NCBI RefSeq assembly: GCF_007830435.1
Contig: NZ_VLLC01000003.1
Span: 116,475 to 180,474 of the forward strand
Origin: Desulfobotulus alkaliphilus
GTDB lineage: Bacteria; Desulfobacterota; Desulfobacteria; Desulfobacterales; ASO4-4
DNA length: 64,000 nucleotides
Direction of reading: 5' to 3'
A program made the position numbers and the translations under genes. Under the pieces are notes generated by a model. That model was not told where the DNA came from, made no database searches, and saw nothing but the letters and a program-made list of their open reading frames with translations. The first letter of the stretch is position 1. The number at the start of each line of letters is the position of its first letter. Below are positions 1 to 9,256 of this stretch, in pieces.

Positions 1-1764
1 CTGATCCGTACAGAAACGGAAATTTTCTCCATGGACCAGAAGATCCGCACCCGGGTGAAGCGGCAGATGGAAAAGAATCAGCGGCATTATTACCTGAATG
101 AGCAGATCCGGGCCATACGCAAGGAAATGGGAGATGCCGAAGATACCCTTGAGGAAATAGAGGGGCTGGAAAGAAGGCTTGAGGAAAAACAGCCTCCGGA
201 AGAAGCCATTGTCAGGGTCCGGTCGGAAATCCGCAAGCTGAAAATGATGCCCCCCATGTCGGCGGAAGCGACGGTGGTGCGCAATTATGTGGACTGGATT
301 CTGTCTCTGCCATGGAATGAGATCTCTGAGCTTTCTTCGGATCTTGATGCGGCGGAAGATGTGCTGGATGAAGATCACTATGGTCTGGAAAAGCCCAAGG
401 AGCGCATTCTGGAATATCTGGCCGTACAGACACTGGTGCAGAAGATCAAGGGACCCATCCTTTGTCTGGTAGGCCCTCCGGGTGTGGGCAAGACCTCTCT
501 GGCCAGAAGTGTGGCCAGGGCCACAGGCCGTAAATATGTGCGTCTTTCTTTGGGGGGAGTCCGGGATGAGGCGGAAATACGGGGGCACAGGCGTACCTAT
601 ATCGGTGCCATGCCGGGCAAGATTATTCAGAGCCTCAAAAAAGTGGGCACCAGAAATCCGGTTTTCTGTCTCGATGAGGTGGATAAGATGAGCATGGATT
701 TCAGGGGAGACCCCTCGGCAGCCCTTCTGGAAGTGCTGGATCCGGAGCAGAATGCCACCTTCAGTGATCACTATCTGGATCTGGATTATGATCTTTCGGA
801 AATTCTCTTTATCACCACGGCCAATACCCTGCACAATATTCCTTTGCCCCTGCAGGACCGTATGGAGATCATACGTATTCCCGGCTACACGGAGATAGAA
901 AAGTACAATATTGCCATGGAGCATCTGATTCCCAAGCAGATTGAGCAGCATGGTCTGGTCCTTTCCCAGATACATTTTACCAGAAATGCCCTTTATCATA
1001 TCATCCGCTACCATACCCGGGAGGCGGGGGTAAGGAATCTGGAAAGGCAGCTGGCGGCTGTCTGCCGTAAGGTGGCAAGGGATCTGGTCCGGGAGCGGGG
1101 AAAAGCGCCTTTTTCCATTGATGTGGCTGCGGTGCGTAAATATCTGGGGGTGGATCAGTACCGTTTCGGCTCTGTGGAAAAGGAACATTTTGTGGGAACG
1201 GTTACCGGTCTGGCCTGGACCCAGGTGGGCGGAGAGCTTCTTACCATTGAGACGGTACTCATGCCGGGCAAGGGGGAGGTTACCGTAACGGGTAAGCTTG
1301 GGGATGTGATGAAGGAGTCCGCAAGAGCGGCGGTGAGCTATGTACGGTTTAAGAGTGAAGCCCTTGGCATTGACCCGGATTTCTACAAGGAAAAGGATCT
1401 GCATATTCATTTTCCCGAAGGCGCCATTCCCAAGGATGGTCCCAGTGCAGGCATTGCCATCTGCACGGCACTGGTTTCTTCCCTTACGGGTCGGCCAGTG
1501 GACAGAAACGTGGCCATGACCGGAGAAATCACTTTGCGGGGCAGGGCGCTGCCCATCGGAGGTTTGAGGGAGAAGGTGCTGGCCGCCCACAGGGGGGGGA
1601 TTGACCGGGTTCTTTATCCTGCGGAGAATGAAAAGGATATCAAGGAGATACCTTCGTCCGTCCTGAAGAAGGTCCGTATGATAGCGGTCAGCCATATGGA
1701 CGAGGTGCTGGAGCAGGCCCTTCTTCCGGCAGAGCAGCAGAAAAAAAGTAAGAAGAAAAAATAA
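1..1764 (+). CDS. lon: ATP-dependent Lon protease, 5'-truncated by the window edge
   Basis: This is an ATP-dependent serine protease that degrades misfolded and regulatory proteins in the cytoplasm. The frame is open from base 1, so the start and the N-terminal substrate-binding domain lie upstream; 587 residues are visible. They begin in the coiled-coil linker ([18 protein letters not shown]). The AAA+ module follows, with Walker A GPPGVGKT near visible residue 158 and Walker [10 protein letters not shown]. The C-terminal protease domain has the catalytic Ser in KDGPSAG and the Lys in [11 protein letters not shown], the Lon Ser-Lys dyad. A Lys-rich tail ends the protein. The identification is secure. 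Which of several lon paralogues this is cannot be told without the N-terminus. Confidence 0.97.
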   Translation: MIRTETEIFSMDQKIRTRVKRQMEKNQRHYYLNEQIRAIRKEMGDAEDTLEEIEGLERRLEEKQPPEEAIVRVRSEIRKLKMMPPMSAEATVVRNYVDWILSLPWNEISELSSDLDAAEDVLDEDHYGLEKPKERILEYLAVQTLVQKIKGPILCLVGPPGVGKTSLARSVARATGRKYVRLSLGGVRDEAEIRGHRRTYIGAMPGKIIQSLKKVGTRNPVFCLDEVDKMSMDFRGDPSAALLEVLDPEQNATFSDHYLDLDYDLSEILFITTANTLHNIPLPLQDRMEIIRIPGYTEIEKYNIAMEHLIPKQIEQHGLVLSQIHFTRNALYHIIRYHTREAGVRNLERQLAAVCRKVARDLVRERGKAPFSIDVAAVRKYLGVDQYRFGSVEKEHFVGTVTGLAWTQVGGELLTIETVLMPGKGEVTVTGKLGDVMKESARAAVSYVRFKSEALGIDPDFYKEKDLHIHFPEGAIPKDGPSAGIAICTALVSSLTGRPVDRNVAMTGEITLRGRALPIGGLREKVLAAHRGGIDRVLYPAENEKDIKEIPSSVLKKVRMIAVSHMDEVLEQALLPAEQQKKSKKKK

Positions 1765-1780
1765 AAACGTGTTTTTTTGC

Positions 1781-1809
1781 TTGACGGGAAAAACGCATGC
1801 TGGTAGATA
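1781..1809 (+). promoter_or_regulatory. Sigma-70-type promoter for the tRNA pair
   Basis: TTGACG (1781-1786) and TAGATA (1804-1809) are separated by exactly 17 bases and lie 37 bases before tRNA-Val. Spacing and consensus fit a housekeeping promoter. Confidence 0.7.
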
Positions 1810-1845
1810 GATCTCGCTTTTGTGACGGAAAGATTGTCGCAAAAC

Positions 1846-1921
1846 GGGCGAATAGCTCAGCTGGGAGAGCAACGGCCTTACAAGCCGTAGGTCACAGGTT
1901 CGATCCCTGTTTCGCCCACCA
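1846..1921 (+). tRNA. tRNA-Val (anticodon UAC)
   Basis: The acceptor stem GGGCGAA pairs with TTCGCCC, followed by discriminator A and an encoded CCA. The anticodon stem ACGGC/GCCGT closes the loop CTTACAA, giving anticodon TAC at 1879-1881. The T-arm contains GGTTCGATCC. The cloverleaf is complete (76 nt), and the gene is followed 6 nt later by tRNA-Asp. Confidence 0.97.
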
Positions 1922-1927
1922 CCTCAA

Positions 1928-2004
<77 letters not shown>

Positions 2005-2014
2005 ACAAAAAAAT

Positions 2015-2051
2015 AAGGACTTACGGGTTGATCCTGTAGGTCCTTTTTTTT
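2015..2051 (+). terminator. Rho-independent terminator after the tRNA pair
   Basis: AAGGACTTACGGG pairs, with G-U wobbles, with CCTGTAGGTCCTT around a 5-nt loop. A run of T follows directly. Confidence 0.85.
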
Positions 2052-2115
2052 GTTGTTGGAATCATTTTTTGATCCACAGGTTTATCCTTCTGGTCTGACC
2101 GAAAAGGAGCTTTTT

Positions 2116-3159
2116 TTGATTCCTGCCCAAAAACCTTTTATTATTCCCCTTTTCCTGCCCCATGCCGGATGCCCCCACCATTGTATTTTCTGTAACCAGA
2201 AGACCCTGCACCCGGAAAGCGGGAAAAGGGATCTTTCCATGCTGCGCAGGGAAAGGGACCGCTGGCTGGCATTCCCAAGGGATTTTCAGCGGCCTGTGGA
2301 GCTGGCATTTTTTGGGGGAAACTTTCTGGGACTTCCGCCAGGGGAGCTTGAAGCCTGTATGGAGCTGGTACAGGAAGTTCCCGGAGCAGGCTTAAGGTTT
2401 TCCACCCGTCCCGATACGGTGAACAGGGCATCCCTTGAGCGGTTCAGGGCATCGGGTCTCCATGTAACTGCGGAGCTGGGGATTCAGTCTCTGGATGAAA
2501 GGGTGCTGCGGCTTTCTGCCAGAGGGCATGGCGTGGATGCGGTTGTGGCGGCATTTAAGGCGCTGAAGCAGGCTGGAATACGTGTAGGCGCCCAGATGAT
2601 GACAGGTCTTCCGGGGGCCTCTGCGTCTTCGGATCTGGAAACGGCGGCAGGGCTTGTCGCCCTTGGGCCGGATTTTGCCCGTGTGTCACCGGCACTGGTC
2701 CTGAAGGGGAGTGGGTTGGCAAAGCTTTATGCCAGAGGGCGGTTCAGGCCCCTTGAATTTTCAGAGGCCGTGGAACGGACAGCGGCCTATGTGAATATTC
2801 TGGAAAAAGGGGGGGTGCCTGTGGTGCGCATTGGTCTTCAGGCGGATACCCATCTGGAGGAGAGCCTTCTTGCCGGTCCCCATCACCCCTCGCTGGGGGA
2901 GTGGGTGCGGGGGCGGATACTGGGGGATGCTGTTCTGGAGGCCTTTGGCCGCATGGGAGGGAAAAGGGCCGGACAGCCTTTGCGGATTCGGGTTTCTTCG
3001 CACTTACGCAGCCGTATGCAGGGCATGGAAAGAAGCAATGTCTCACGTTTTGAGAAGGCTTTTTTTCCGGCTCCCTTTTCCATTGTCACGGAAAAAAATC
3101 AGGGGCCGGATTTCTGGATCATTGAATATGCAGGCGGTTTGTTTAAAGACCCTGCTTGA
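2116..3159 (+). CDS. Radical SAM protein, Elp3-like (no acetyltransferase domain)
   Basis: This 347-residue radical SAM enzyme has its [4Fe-4S] site CPHHCIFC about 20 residues from the N-terminus, in a context (PLFLPHAGCPH...) typical of Elp3-like radical SAM proteins. It lacks the GNAT acetyltransferase domain of true Elp3. A GGNF-type SAM-contact motif (AFFGGNF) follows. I chose the TTG start at 2116 because AGGAG sits 6 bases upstream (2105-2109) and the protein then begins just before the conserved block; earlier in-frame TTGs lie in the tRNA terminator. Its 3' end overlaps the convergent PBP1A gene by 17 bp. The substrate is unknown. Confidence 0.85.
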   Translation: MIPAQKPFIIPLFLPHAGCPHHCIFCNQKTLHPESGKRDLSMLRRERDRWLAFPRDFQRPVELAFFGGNFLGLPPGELEACMELVQEVPGAGLRFSTRPDTVNRASLERFRASGLHVTAELGIQSLDERVLRLSARGHGVDAVVAAFKALKQAGIRVGAQMMTGLPGASASSDLETAAGLVALGPDFARVSPALVLKGSGLAKLYARGRFRPLEFSEAVERTAAYVNILEKGGVPVVRIGLQADTHLEESLLAGPHHPSLGEWVRGRILGDAVLEAFGRMGGKRAGQPLRIRVSSHLRSRMQGMERSNVSRFEKAFFPAPFSIVTEKNQGPDFWIIEYAGGLFKDPA

Positions 3160-5533
3160 AAAAATCCTTTTCATCCTCAATCTGTCCGGATCTGGGTGAA
3201 AAATCCACAGGCTCATGGCCTTTTTTAAAATACTCAAAGGTGGTGGACCTGGATTCTGCAGTGGGCAGAAGGCCTGTATCCGCATCGATATTGACGGTAA
3301 CAATACCCGGAGGCGGTGGTGGAAAGGTTTTTGGTATCCGGTTTTCATGGACGGCCTCCATGAAGTCAACCCATATGGGGGCTGCGGCTCTGGATCCGGT
3401 TTCTCCCTCCCCAAGGTTTGCCTCTTCATCCATGCCCACCCAGACCCCTGTGATATAGGCAGGGGAGTAGCCCACAAACCAGGCATCCTGAAGGTTATTG
3501 GTGGAGCCGGTCTTAGCGGCAACGGGCCAGCCTTTCTGAATTATCGTCCGGGCCCGCCATCCCGTACCGTTGGTCACGGCGCTTTCCAGCAGACTGGTCA
3601 TGAGGAAGGCCGTTTCATCGGAAATAACTTTTTCGCTGAACGGTCGGTTTTTCTCAAGAAGCTTACCGTCCCTGTCCCTGATTTCCGTAACAAAGATGGG
3701 ATCTGAAAGCCTGCCCTCATTTGCAAAGACGGCGTAGGCATTCACCAGTTCAAGCAGGGAGTGGCCAGAAGACCCCAGGGCAATGGAAAGATCCCTGTTG
3801 ATGGGTGAGGTAAGTCCCAGCTTCCGGACATAACTCAAAGTATAATCAATGCCGATATCCTGAAGGACTTTGACGGTAATGACGTTTCTGGATTTGTTGA
3901 GAGCTTCCCTGAGCATGGTGGGACCATAGAAGGTCTCCTGATAATTTCTTGGTTTCCAGGTAAAATCCCTTTCCTGATCCCTGAAAACAAAGGCCGTGTC
4001 TACAATGATGGATGCCGGGGTGTACCCTTTGTCCAGGGCTGCAGCATAGACAAAGGGTTTAAATGCCGAGCCCACCTGCCTTCTGGACTGTATGGCCCGG
4101 TTAAACTGGCTGGCTCTGAAATCCCGACCACCCATGATGGCCCTGACTTTGCCATTGCCAGTTTCCATGCAGAGGAGGGCGGCCTGGGCCTTTGGGATCT
4201 GTTCCAGACGCAGCTCCCATAGACCGTTTTCCAGTTTTTTTACAAGGCGGACCAGAATTTCATCCCCTGTTTTCAGGGCCTGACCGGGGCGTTGCAGGCG
4301 GACATTGTAATGGGCCACTTCAGGATTGGGTCTGCGGGCCCAGCGCATGGAGGACAAGGGAATTTCCCCTGTGTGTTTTCCAAAACGTACCCGGGTTTTT
4401 CCGTTCTGGTTGTCCACATCCACCACGATACCGTGGGTCAGAGTGTCCGGACCGGGATTGTCAAGGGTTTCTCCGATGGCAGCCACTGCCGCTTCTATAC
4501 CCGTGATTCCGACATGGCGCAGGGGGCCGCGGAAGCCCTGCCGTTTATCCAGATCATCAAGGCCTTTGTGAATGGCTTTTTCCGCATTTCTCTGAATGGA
4601 AAGATCCAGTGCCGTATGAATCTGAAGCCCGTCTTCGTAAAGGGCTTTTTCTCCGTACCGGTTCAGTACATACTGGCGGACATGTTCCGTATAATAGGGA
4701 GCCATTTCAATATAGATATTCTGGCGCGGATGGATTTCCAGTTTTTCATTTCTGGCTTTTTTTGCTTCTTCCTGTGATATGACTCCATCATGTACCATGC
4801 GGGAGAGGACATAGAGCTGGCGTTCCTTTGCCCGTTCCGGGTGGCGGAAGGGAGAATAACGGCTGGGGGCCTGGGGAAGGCCTGCCAGTATGCTGGCCTG
4901 GGCCAGGGAAAGATCCCTGGCTGAGGTACCGAAATAGTTCTGGGCCGCAGCTTCCACACCGTAGGCGCCGTGCCCCAGAAAAATCTGATTCATATAGAGG
5001 TGAAGGATGGCCTCTTTTTCCAGTGCCGTCTCAATCCTGTAGGCAAGAATGGCTTCCCGGATTTTTCTGGCATAGCTCCGTTCCGGAGTAAGGAAAAAGT
5101 TTTTTGCTACCTGCTGGGTAATGGTGCTGCCGCCCTGTGTAATGCTTTTATCCTGAGCCGCCTTAACCAGTGCCCGTGTAATGGCCAGAGGGTCAATGCC
5201 CCGGTGTTCAAAGAAGCGGGAATCTTCCGCAGACAGAAAGGCCTGTACAAGCTGTTCGGACATCTCTTCAAGGGGAATGACAATACGCCTTTCCCTGAAA
5301 AACTCCGCAACAACGGTGCCGTCCTGGGCGTAGACCGTGGAAATGGCGGGAGGGCGATAGGATTTAAGGCTGGCAACGGATGGCAGATCTTTGGAAAAGT
5401 ATAAATAGGCAGCAGCAAGGGTGATTGATGCTCCGAGGATAAGAAAAAACAGGCTGAAAAAAAGCCATTTACCTGTTTTTCTGAGTAGGCGTCTGGGTGC
5501 CGGACGGTCTGCTTTGGGAGAAGGGGATGTCAT
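3143..5533 (-). CDS. Penicillin-binding protein 1A (bifunctional transglycosylase/transpeptidase)
   Basis: This class A PBP polymerises and cross-links peptidoglycan on the periplasmic face of the inner membrane. With the ATG at 5533 it has 796 residues. A short cytoplasmic N-terminus rich in Pro and Arg is followed by one membrane anchor (about 20-46). The GT51 glycosyltransferase domain has catalytic Glu near residue 103 in AEDSRFFEH and the QGGSTITQQ motif. An OB-like linker precedes the transpeptidase domain with SxxK (SAFK, about 489), SRN (about 548) and KTGS (about 674). A frame extension to 5671 has no conserved residues or good ribosome site. The gene is divergent from hisI and converges on the radical SAM gene. 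Confidence 0.95.
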   Translation of the reverse strand: MTSPSPKADRPAPRRLLRKTGKWLFFSLFFLILGASITLAAAYLYFSKDLPSVASLKSYRPPAISTVYAQDGTVVAEFFRERRIVIPLEEMSEQLVQAFLSAEDSRFFEHRGIDPLAITRALVKAAQDKSITQGGSTITQQVAKNFFLTPERSYARKIREAILAYRIETALEKEAILHLYMNQIFLGHGAYGVEAAAQNYFGTSARDLSLAQASILAGLPQAPSRYSPFRHPERAKERQLYVLSRMVHDGVISQEEAKKARNEKLEIHPRQNIYIEMAPYYTEHVRQYVLNRYGEKALYEDGLQIHTALDLSIQRNAEKAIHKGLDDLDKRQGFRGPLRHVGITGIEAAVAAIGETLDNPGPDTLTHGIVVDVDNQNGKTRVRFGKHTGEIPLSSMRWARRPNPEVAHYNVRLQRPGQALKTGDEILVRLVKKLENGLWELRLEQIPKAQAALLCMETGNGKVRAIMGGRDFRASQFNRAIQSRRQVGSAFKPFVYAAALDKGYTPASIIVDTAFVFRDQERDFTWKPRNYQETFYGPTMLREALNKSRNVITVKVLQDIGIDYTLSYVRKLGLTSPINRDLSIALGSSGHSLLELVNAYAVFANEGRLSDPIFVTEIRDRDGKLLEKNRPFSEKVISDETAFLMTSLLESAVTNGTGWRARTIIQKGWPVAAKTGSTNNLQDAWFVGYSPAYITGVWVGMDEEANLGEGETGSRAAAPIWVDFMEAVHENRIPKTFPPPPPGIVTVNIDADTGLLPTAESRSTTFEYFKKGHEPVDFSPRSGQIEDEKDFFKQGL

Positions 5534-5751
5534 ATTTTGCTCTCTTAAATTGATGCCTGAAGATTCCCTGTCTGGGTTTTGTATCTTCTGATGTCTGTTT
5601 TCGTAGCAGATTCGGCCTTCGGGGGCAAGATAAGCTTCCTGAATGACCGAGCTGTTTGACAGCTTTGGCAAAGGCAGCTTAGATAAAGCCTGAAAAAAAG
5701 GGAAGAAGTTCTTTTATTTTTGATATTATGCATGGGTCCGGGAGGAAAATT

Positions 5752-6126
5752 GTGATAGATTTTGAAAAATGCGGGGGACTTATCCCCGTCATTGCACAGG
5801 ATGTAAACTCAGGGGAAGTGCTGATGCTGGCCTATATGAATGGGGAGGCCCTGCAGCAGACCCTTGAAACGGGAAAAGCGACTTATTACAGCCGCTCCAG
5901 AAAAGCCCTCTGGGTAAAGGGGGAAACTTCCGGTAATGAGCAGGAAGTGAAGGAGGTGCTTCTGGACTGTGACGGAGACACCCTGCTTTTGCGGGTGGTT
6001 CAAAGGGGCGGTGCTGCCTGTCATACGGGACATGCTTCCTGTTTCCACCGGCGGGTGGCAGGGGATGGCAGTCTGGAGACCGTGGGGGTTCCCCTTTTTG
6101 ATCCCAAAGAAGTTTATGGAAAATAA
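5752..6126 (+). CDS. hisI: Phosphoribosyl-AMP cyclohydrolase
   Basis: HisI opens the purine ring of phosphoribosyl-AMP in histidine biosynthesis and is a Zn/Mg enzyme. The 124-residue protein is the stand-alone form without the HisE pyrophosphohydrolase domain. Family blocks are clear: LMLAYMN, the [18 protein letters not shown] segment, the metal-binding DCDGD, and the C-terminal [11 protein letters not shown] zinc motif. GTG at 5752 is preferred, with GGGAGG 7-12 bases upstream; an in-frame ATG at 5728 would add eight residues but has no ribosome site. A mobile repeat follows directly, so it stands alone. Confidence 0.95.
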   Translation: MIDFEKCGGLIPVIAQDVNSGEVLMLAYMNGEALQQTLETGKATYYSRSRKALWVKGETSGNEQEVKEVLLDCDGDTLLLRVVQRGGAACHTGHASCFHRRVAGDGSLETVGVPLFDPKEVYGK

Positions 6127-6135
6127 AGGTTAAGG

Positions 6136-6486
6136 GTAAGTGCTCAGACAATTTTTCTTTGGTAAATCGAATGCCTATAATCAGGTCTATAGACAACCGG
6201 ACCATTTTGTTCGTGACGCAATCTTATTCGGGAGCTTCTTGCCCTGTGCGGAAGCGGCAAAAACTCGCCGCCACAGGCAGGATAAGTTTTTTATTACCAT
6301 GGCAGACTTCAGCACGCTGCCTTTGTGGCGGCTCAGACAGTTTGCCGCTTCTTTCGCACAGGCCTTCAAAGCTCTGATCCGAAACGATTGCAATGTCACT
6401 CACAAACAGCCCGATTGTCTTTTGCGGGAATCAAAATTTTGAAATTAATGAACAATTTTTTAAAATAAAATGTACTGAATAATTAC
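6136..6486 (-). mobile_element. Family A foldback MITE, full length (copy A1)
   Basis: The 351-bp element lies in inverse orientation to the other full copies. Its ends are GTAAGTGCTCAGACA and TGTACTGAATAATTAC. It is flanked by a perfect 8-bp duplication GGTTAAGG (6128-6135 and 6487-6494). The interior is a long imperfect palindrome with arms CGCACAGG...CCTGTGCG. It has no transposase gene. It separates hisI from engB, and the right-hand duplication is the engB ribosome-binding site. Confidence 0.9.
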
Positions 6487-6500
6487 GGTTAAGGATGGTT

Positions 6501-7100
6501 ATGCATATAAAATCCGCAGAATTTATTACCAGTGCTGTAAAGCCAGCCCAGTATCCGCCACCGGATTTACCGGAAGTCGCCTTTATCGGCCGGTCCAATG
6601 TGGGGAAATCATCCATGATCAACTGTCTGGTTCAGCGCAAAAGCCTTGTTAAAACCAGTCAGACGCCGGGAAAAACGCAACTGGTGAATTTTTTTCTGGT
6701 AAACGGATGCATGCGTTTTGTGGATCTTCCCGGTTACGGGTATGCAAAGGTTCCCAAATCCGTACAGCAGCAGTGGGGTCCCATGATTGAAACATACATT
6801 GATCAGCGGCCCAATCTTTGCGGACTTTTTCTGCTTCTGGATATCCGCAGGGATGTCAGGGAGGAAGAAGGCCATATTCTGCAGTGGCTGATGAAAAAGA
6901 AGCTTCCCGTGCGTCTGGTTCTGACCAAGGCGGACAAGTTCAGCCGGTCTGCAGCCCAGAATCGCCTTAAGATACTGCTGGAGCAGACAGGACTTGAGAA
7001 GAACGATCTGCTTCCCTTTTCATCCGTGACCCGTCAGGGCCGGGATGAGCTATGGAGTCTTGTTTCATCCATGACAGGTATTTATGAAACTCCGGTATAA
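6501..7100 (+). CDS. engB: Ribosome biogenesis GTPase EngB (YihA/YsxC)
   Basis: EngB is a small essential-type GTPase acting in late large-subunit ribosome assembly. The 199 residues carry G1 GRSNVGKSS (about 30-38), the TPGKTQ switch I segment, G3 DLPGYGYA, G4 TKAD and a G5-like SSV. ATG 6501 is preferred over ATG 6495 because AAGG (6491-6494) lies at usable distance only from 6501. That ribosome site lies inside the 8-bp duplication made by the upstream repeat. The era gene follows after 50 bp. Confidence 0.95.
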   Translation: MHIKSAEFITSAVKPAQYPPPDLPEVAFIGRSNVGKSSMINCLVQRKSLVKTSQTPGKTQLVNFFLVNGCMRFVDLPGYGYAKVPKSVQQQWGPMIETYIDQRPNLCGLFLLLDIRRDVREEEGHILQWLMKKKLPVRLVLTKADKFSRSAAQNRLKILLEQTGLEKNDLLPFSSVTRQGRDELWSLVSSMTGIYETPV

Positions 7101-7150
7101 TGAAAAAAAGGTCTTTTGTGCAGCATAAACAGTCAGCAGAGGAAGAATCC

Positions 7151-8047
7151 ATGTCAGAAAGCCCGTCTTTCCGTTCCGGTTTTGTGGCCATCATCGGTGC
7201 CCCCAATGCGGGAAAATCCACCCTGATGAATCGTCTCATTGGTGAAAAAATTGCCATTACATCGAAAAAACCCCAGACCACAAGGAACAGAATTCTGGGC
7301 ATTGTTCACAGGCCCCTGTGTCAGCTTGCCTTTGTGGATACGCCGGGTGTGCATAAAGCGGGTAAAATACTGAACCAGCGGATTGTTGAAGCCGCCCTTG
7401 GCGCCATTCCCGATGCGGATGTGGTTTTATGGCTGATGGATGTGAGCCGTTCGTTTTCCGGGGAAAACGATATGATTCTCGATCATCTCAAGTCCTTTAA
7501 AAAACCCGTTATCCTTGGCTTGAACAAGATTGACCTTGTGGCAAGGCCTGAACTTCTTAAATGGATGGAGCACTGGAACAGCCGTTTTTCCTTCCGGGAG
7601 ATTGTTCCTGTTTCAGCACTGGCAGGGGATCAGCTGGACATTCTTCTGGACGTCCTGGAAAAATATCTGCCCGAAGGACCGCCGCTTTTTCCCGAAGACA
7701 GCCTGACGGATATGCCCATGCGCTTTATTGTGGCAGAGCTGATACGGGAAAAGGTATTGCGCCGTACGGGCGAAGAAATACCCTATTCCATTGCCGTCAC
7801 CATTGAATCTTTTCAGGAGGGAGGCCCCGGAGAAAAGGCGGAGATCCATGCGGCCATCCATGTGGACAGGGATTCCCAGAAGGGGATTCTGATCGGTAAG
7901 GGAGGGAGCCGCTTAAAGCAGATAGGTATTGATGCCCGCAGGGATATAGAAGAGCTTGTGGGAAAACAGGTTTTTCTCAAGCTCTTTGTACGGGTGCAGA
8001 AAAACTGGACCCGGGATACCAGGGCCATGGAAAGGTTCGGGTATTGA
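7151..8047 (+). CDS. era: GTPase Era
   Basis: Era binds the 3' end of 16S rRNA during small-subunit maturation. The 298 residues show the G domain (GAPNAGKST, TTRNRILG, DTPG, NKID) followed by a C-terminal KH RNA-binding domain with GKGGSRLKQIG. GAGGAAG precedes ATG 7151, and the resulting length is the family norm; an in-frame ATG at 7100 would add 17 non-conserved residues. It lies in one transcription unit with engB and a downstream HNH gene. Confidence 0.96.
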   Translation: MSESPSFRSGFVAIIGAPNAGKSTLMNRLIGEKIAITSKKPQTTRNRILGIVHRPLCQLAFVDTPGVHKAGKILNQRIVEAALGAIPDADVVLWLMDVSRSFSGENDMILDHLKSFKKPVILGLNKIDLVARPELLKWMEHWNSRFSFREIVPVSALAGDQLDILLDVLEKYLPEGPPLFPEDSLTDMPMRFIVAELIREKVLRRTGEEIPYSIAVTIESFQEGGPGEKAEIHAAIHVDRDSQKGILIGKGGSRLKQIGIDARRDIEELVGKQVFLKLFVRVQKNWTRDTRAMERFGY

Positions 8048-8082
8048 CCGGACTTCGGAAGGATATCCCGAGGAGTATCAGG

Positions 8083-8391
8083 ATGATGGAATATCAGTGG
8101 TTTGAAGATGATGTTTTTATAAAAAAAGAAAGGCAGAAGGCCAGGGAGCTGCGTCAGACCCAGTGGTGGAAAAGGCAGTGCGCCAAAGGAAGCTGTTCTT
8201 ACTGTGGCGGTTTCGTTGCTGCTGCTGAGCTTACCATGGACCATGTGGTACCCCTGGCAAGGGGGGGCAGGAGCACAAAGGGAAATGTGGTTACGGCATG
8301 CAAGGCCTGTAATACAAAGAAAAAGCAGATGATGCCCCTGGAATGGGAAGCATGGATTCTGCAGATGAAAGAAGGCAGGGAGAAGGACTGA
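8083..8391 (+). CDS. Small HNH endonuclease-family protein
   Basis: This 102-residue protein has an HNH fold signature: CSYCGG, then MDHVVPLARGG, then N...CKACN, giving two CxxC zinc knuckles around the His-Asn metal site. HNH proteins of this size are common chromosomal genes of unknown target. AGGAG (8071-8075) lies 7 bases before ATG 8083, which also fixes the frame after an internal region with no start. It sits 35 bp after era and is probably co-transcribed with it. The fold is secure and the biological role is not. Confidence 0.85.
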   Translation: MMEYQWFEDDVFIKKERQKARELRQTQWWKRQCAKGSCSYCGGFVAAAELTMDHVVPLARGGRSTKGNVVTACKACNTKKKQMMPLEWEAWILQMKEGREKD

Positions 8392-8423
8392 TGCCTTTTC
8401 TTTGAAAGTGGGGGGGTTGTTAT

Positions 8424-8650
8424 CTGATGAGCATGGTCTTTCAGCCACAGGAACCTTCAGCCAGAAAAGTTGCACGGGAAGATTCTGCCCTTGCCTGTGG
8501 GCACCCGTAAGGGTGCCCCTGCAAAACAGGCCCGTAAAAACCATTCACAGGGGCAGGCCTTCAAGCCTGCCCCATTTAGGTATCCGCTGGCACCATGGTC
8601 TGGCAGTAATTTTGACCTGCACCTGCAGGCTGGGTCCGGGTGGTATCTTA
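8424..8650 (+). repeat. Family B repeat, degenerate copy B1
   Basis: It begins CTGATGAGCATGGTCTTTCAG and ends GGCTGGGTCCGGGTGGTATC. The two internal hairpins of the family are present: GGGCACCCGTAAGGGTGCCC and GGGGCAGGCCTTCAAGCCTGCCCC. No target duplication is recognisable. The right end contains the stop codon of the convergent gene at 8648-9256. Confidence 0.75.
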
Positions 8651-9256
8651 TCTGCACAGCCTGTGTATGGTCTGGGCATGCCAGCGTCCACGGCCGGAGA
8701 AGGTGGGGTAATCATTGTCCGTCAGATAGGCCGCAATCTGCTCATAGGTCATGTTGTCTTTTCTGAGCTTTTCGATGAGCTTCAGAATGTATTTACGGCT
8801 GGTTTTTCTTACATCGTCTTCGGTGGTGTCAAGGAACTCCGGGTCTCTGACAGGATTCTCTCTGGCTGGTGTTCCATTGTTTTCTTCTGCTGGGGGGGGA
8901 GGCGCAGCAGAAGGAGAGGATATGTTATCCAGCAGCCTGTCCAGGCTGTCTGCAAGGCGTTCAAGGGCCTCTGCCTTGCGTTCTTCTGCCTCTGCCTTGC
9001 GATCCTCCATAAAGATACGATCCCGCTGGGTCTCTATGAGGCTTTCAAGGGAAGCCTGCAGGGCAAGGATGGTTTCTTCCCGGATGACGGGCGCTTGTCC
9101 CTGAGGCATGCGGGACGCCCTGCGGTCCTGGCCGGTTCTTCTTTCCGTATGGCCGGGAGTGTTCGGGTTGTTGTCATGGCTGCCCTTGGCTGGTTTGTTG
9201 AAGCGGCGTTCCTTTGCCGCAGACTGGTTCCTGAGGTTCTGCAGAAAATCATTCAT
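8648..9256 (-). CDS. Uncharacterised coiled-coil protein with recombinase-like C-terminus
   Basis: I do not recognise a named family. The 202 residues have an N-terminal basic, Asn/Arg-rich part (residues 1-60, including ERRTGQDRR). A helical, heptad-like Glu/Arg/Ala segment follows (about 62-112), then a Pro-rich linker (PSAAPPPP). The C-terminus (about 150-202) reads YEQIAAYLTDNDYPTFSG and WHAQTIHRLCR, which resembles the DNA-contacting helix region of large serine recombinases, without any catalytic domain. AGGA precedes ATG 9256. The gene is isolated and converges on the HNH gene across a family B repeat. A DNA-binding role is an inference. Confidence 0.75.
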   Translation of the reverse strand: MNDFLQNLRNQSAAKERRFNKPAKGSHDNNPNTPGHTERRTGQDRRASRMPQGQAPVIREETILALQASLESLIETQRDRIFMEDRKAEAEERKAEALERLADSLDRLLDNISSPSAAPPPPAEENNGTPARENPVRDPEFLDTTEDDVRKTSRKYILKLIEKLRKDNMTYEQIAAYLTDNDYPTFSGRGRWHAQTIHRLCR

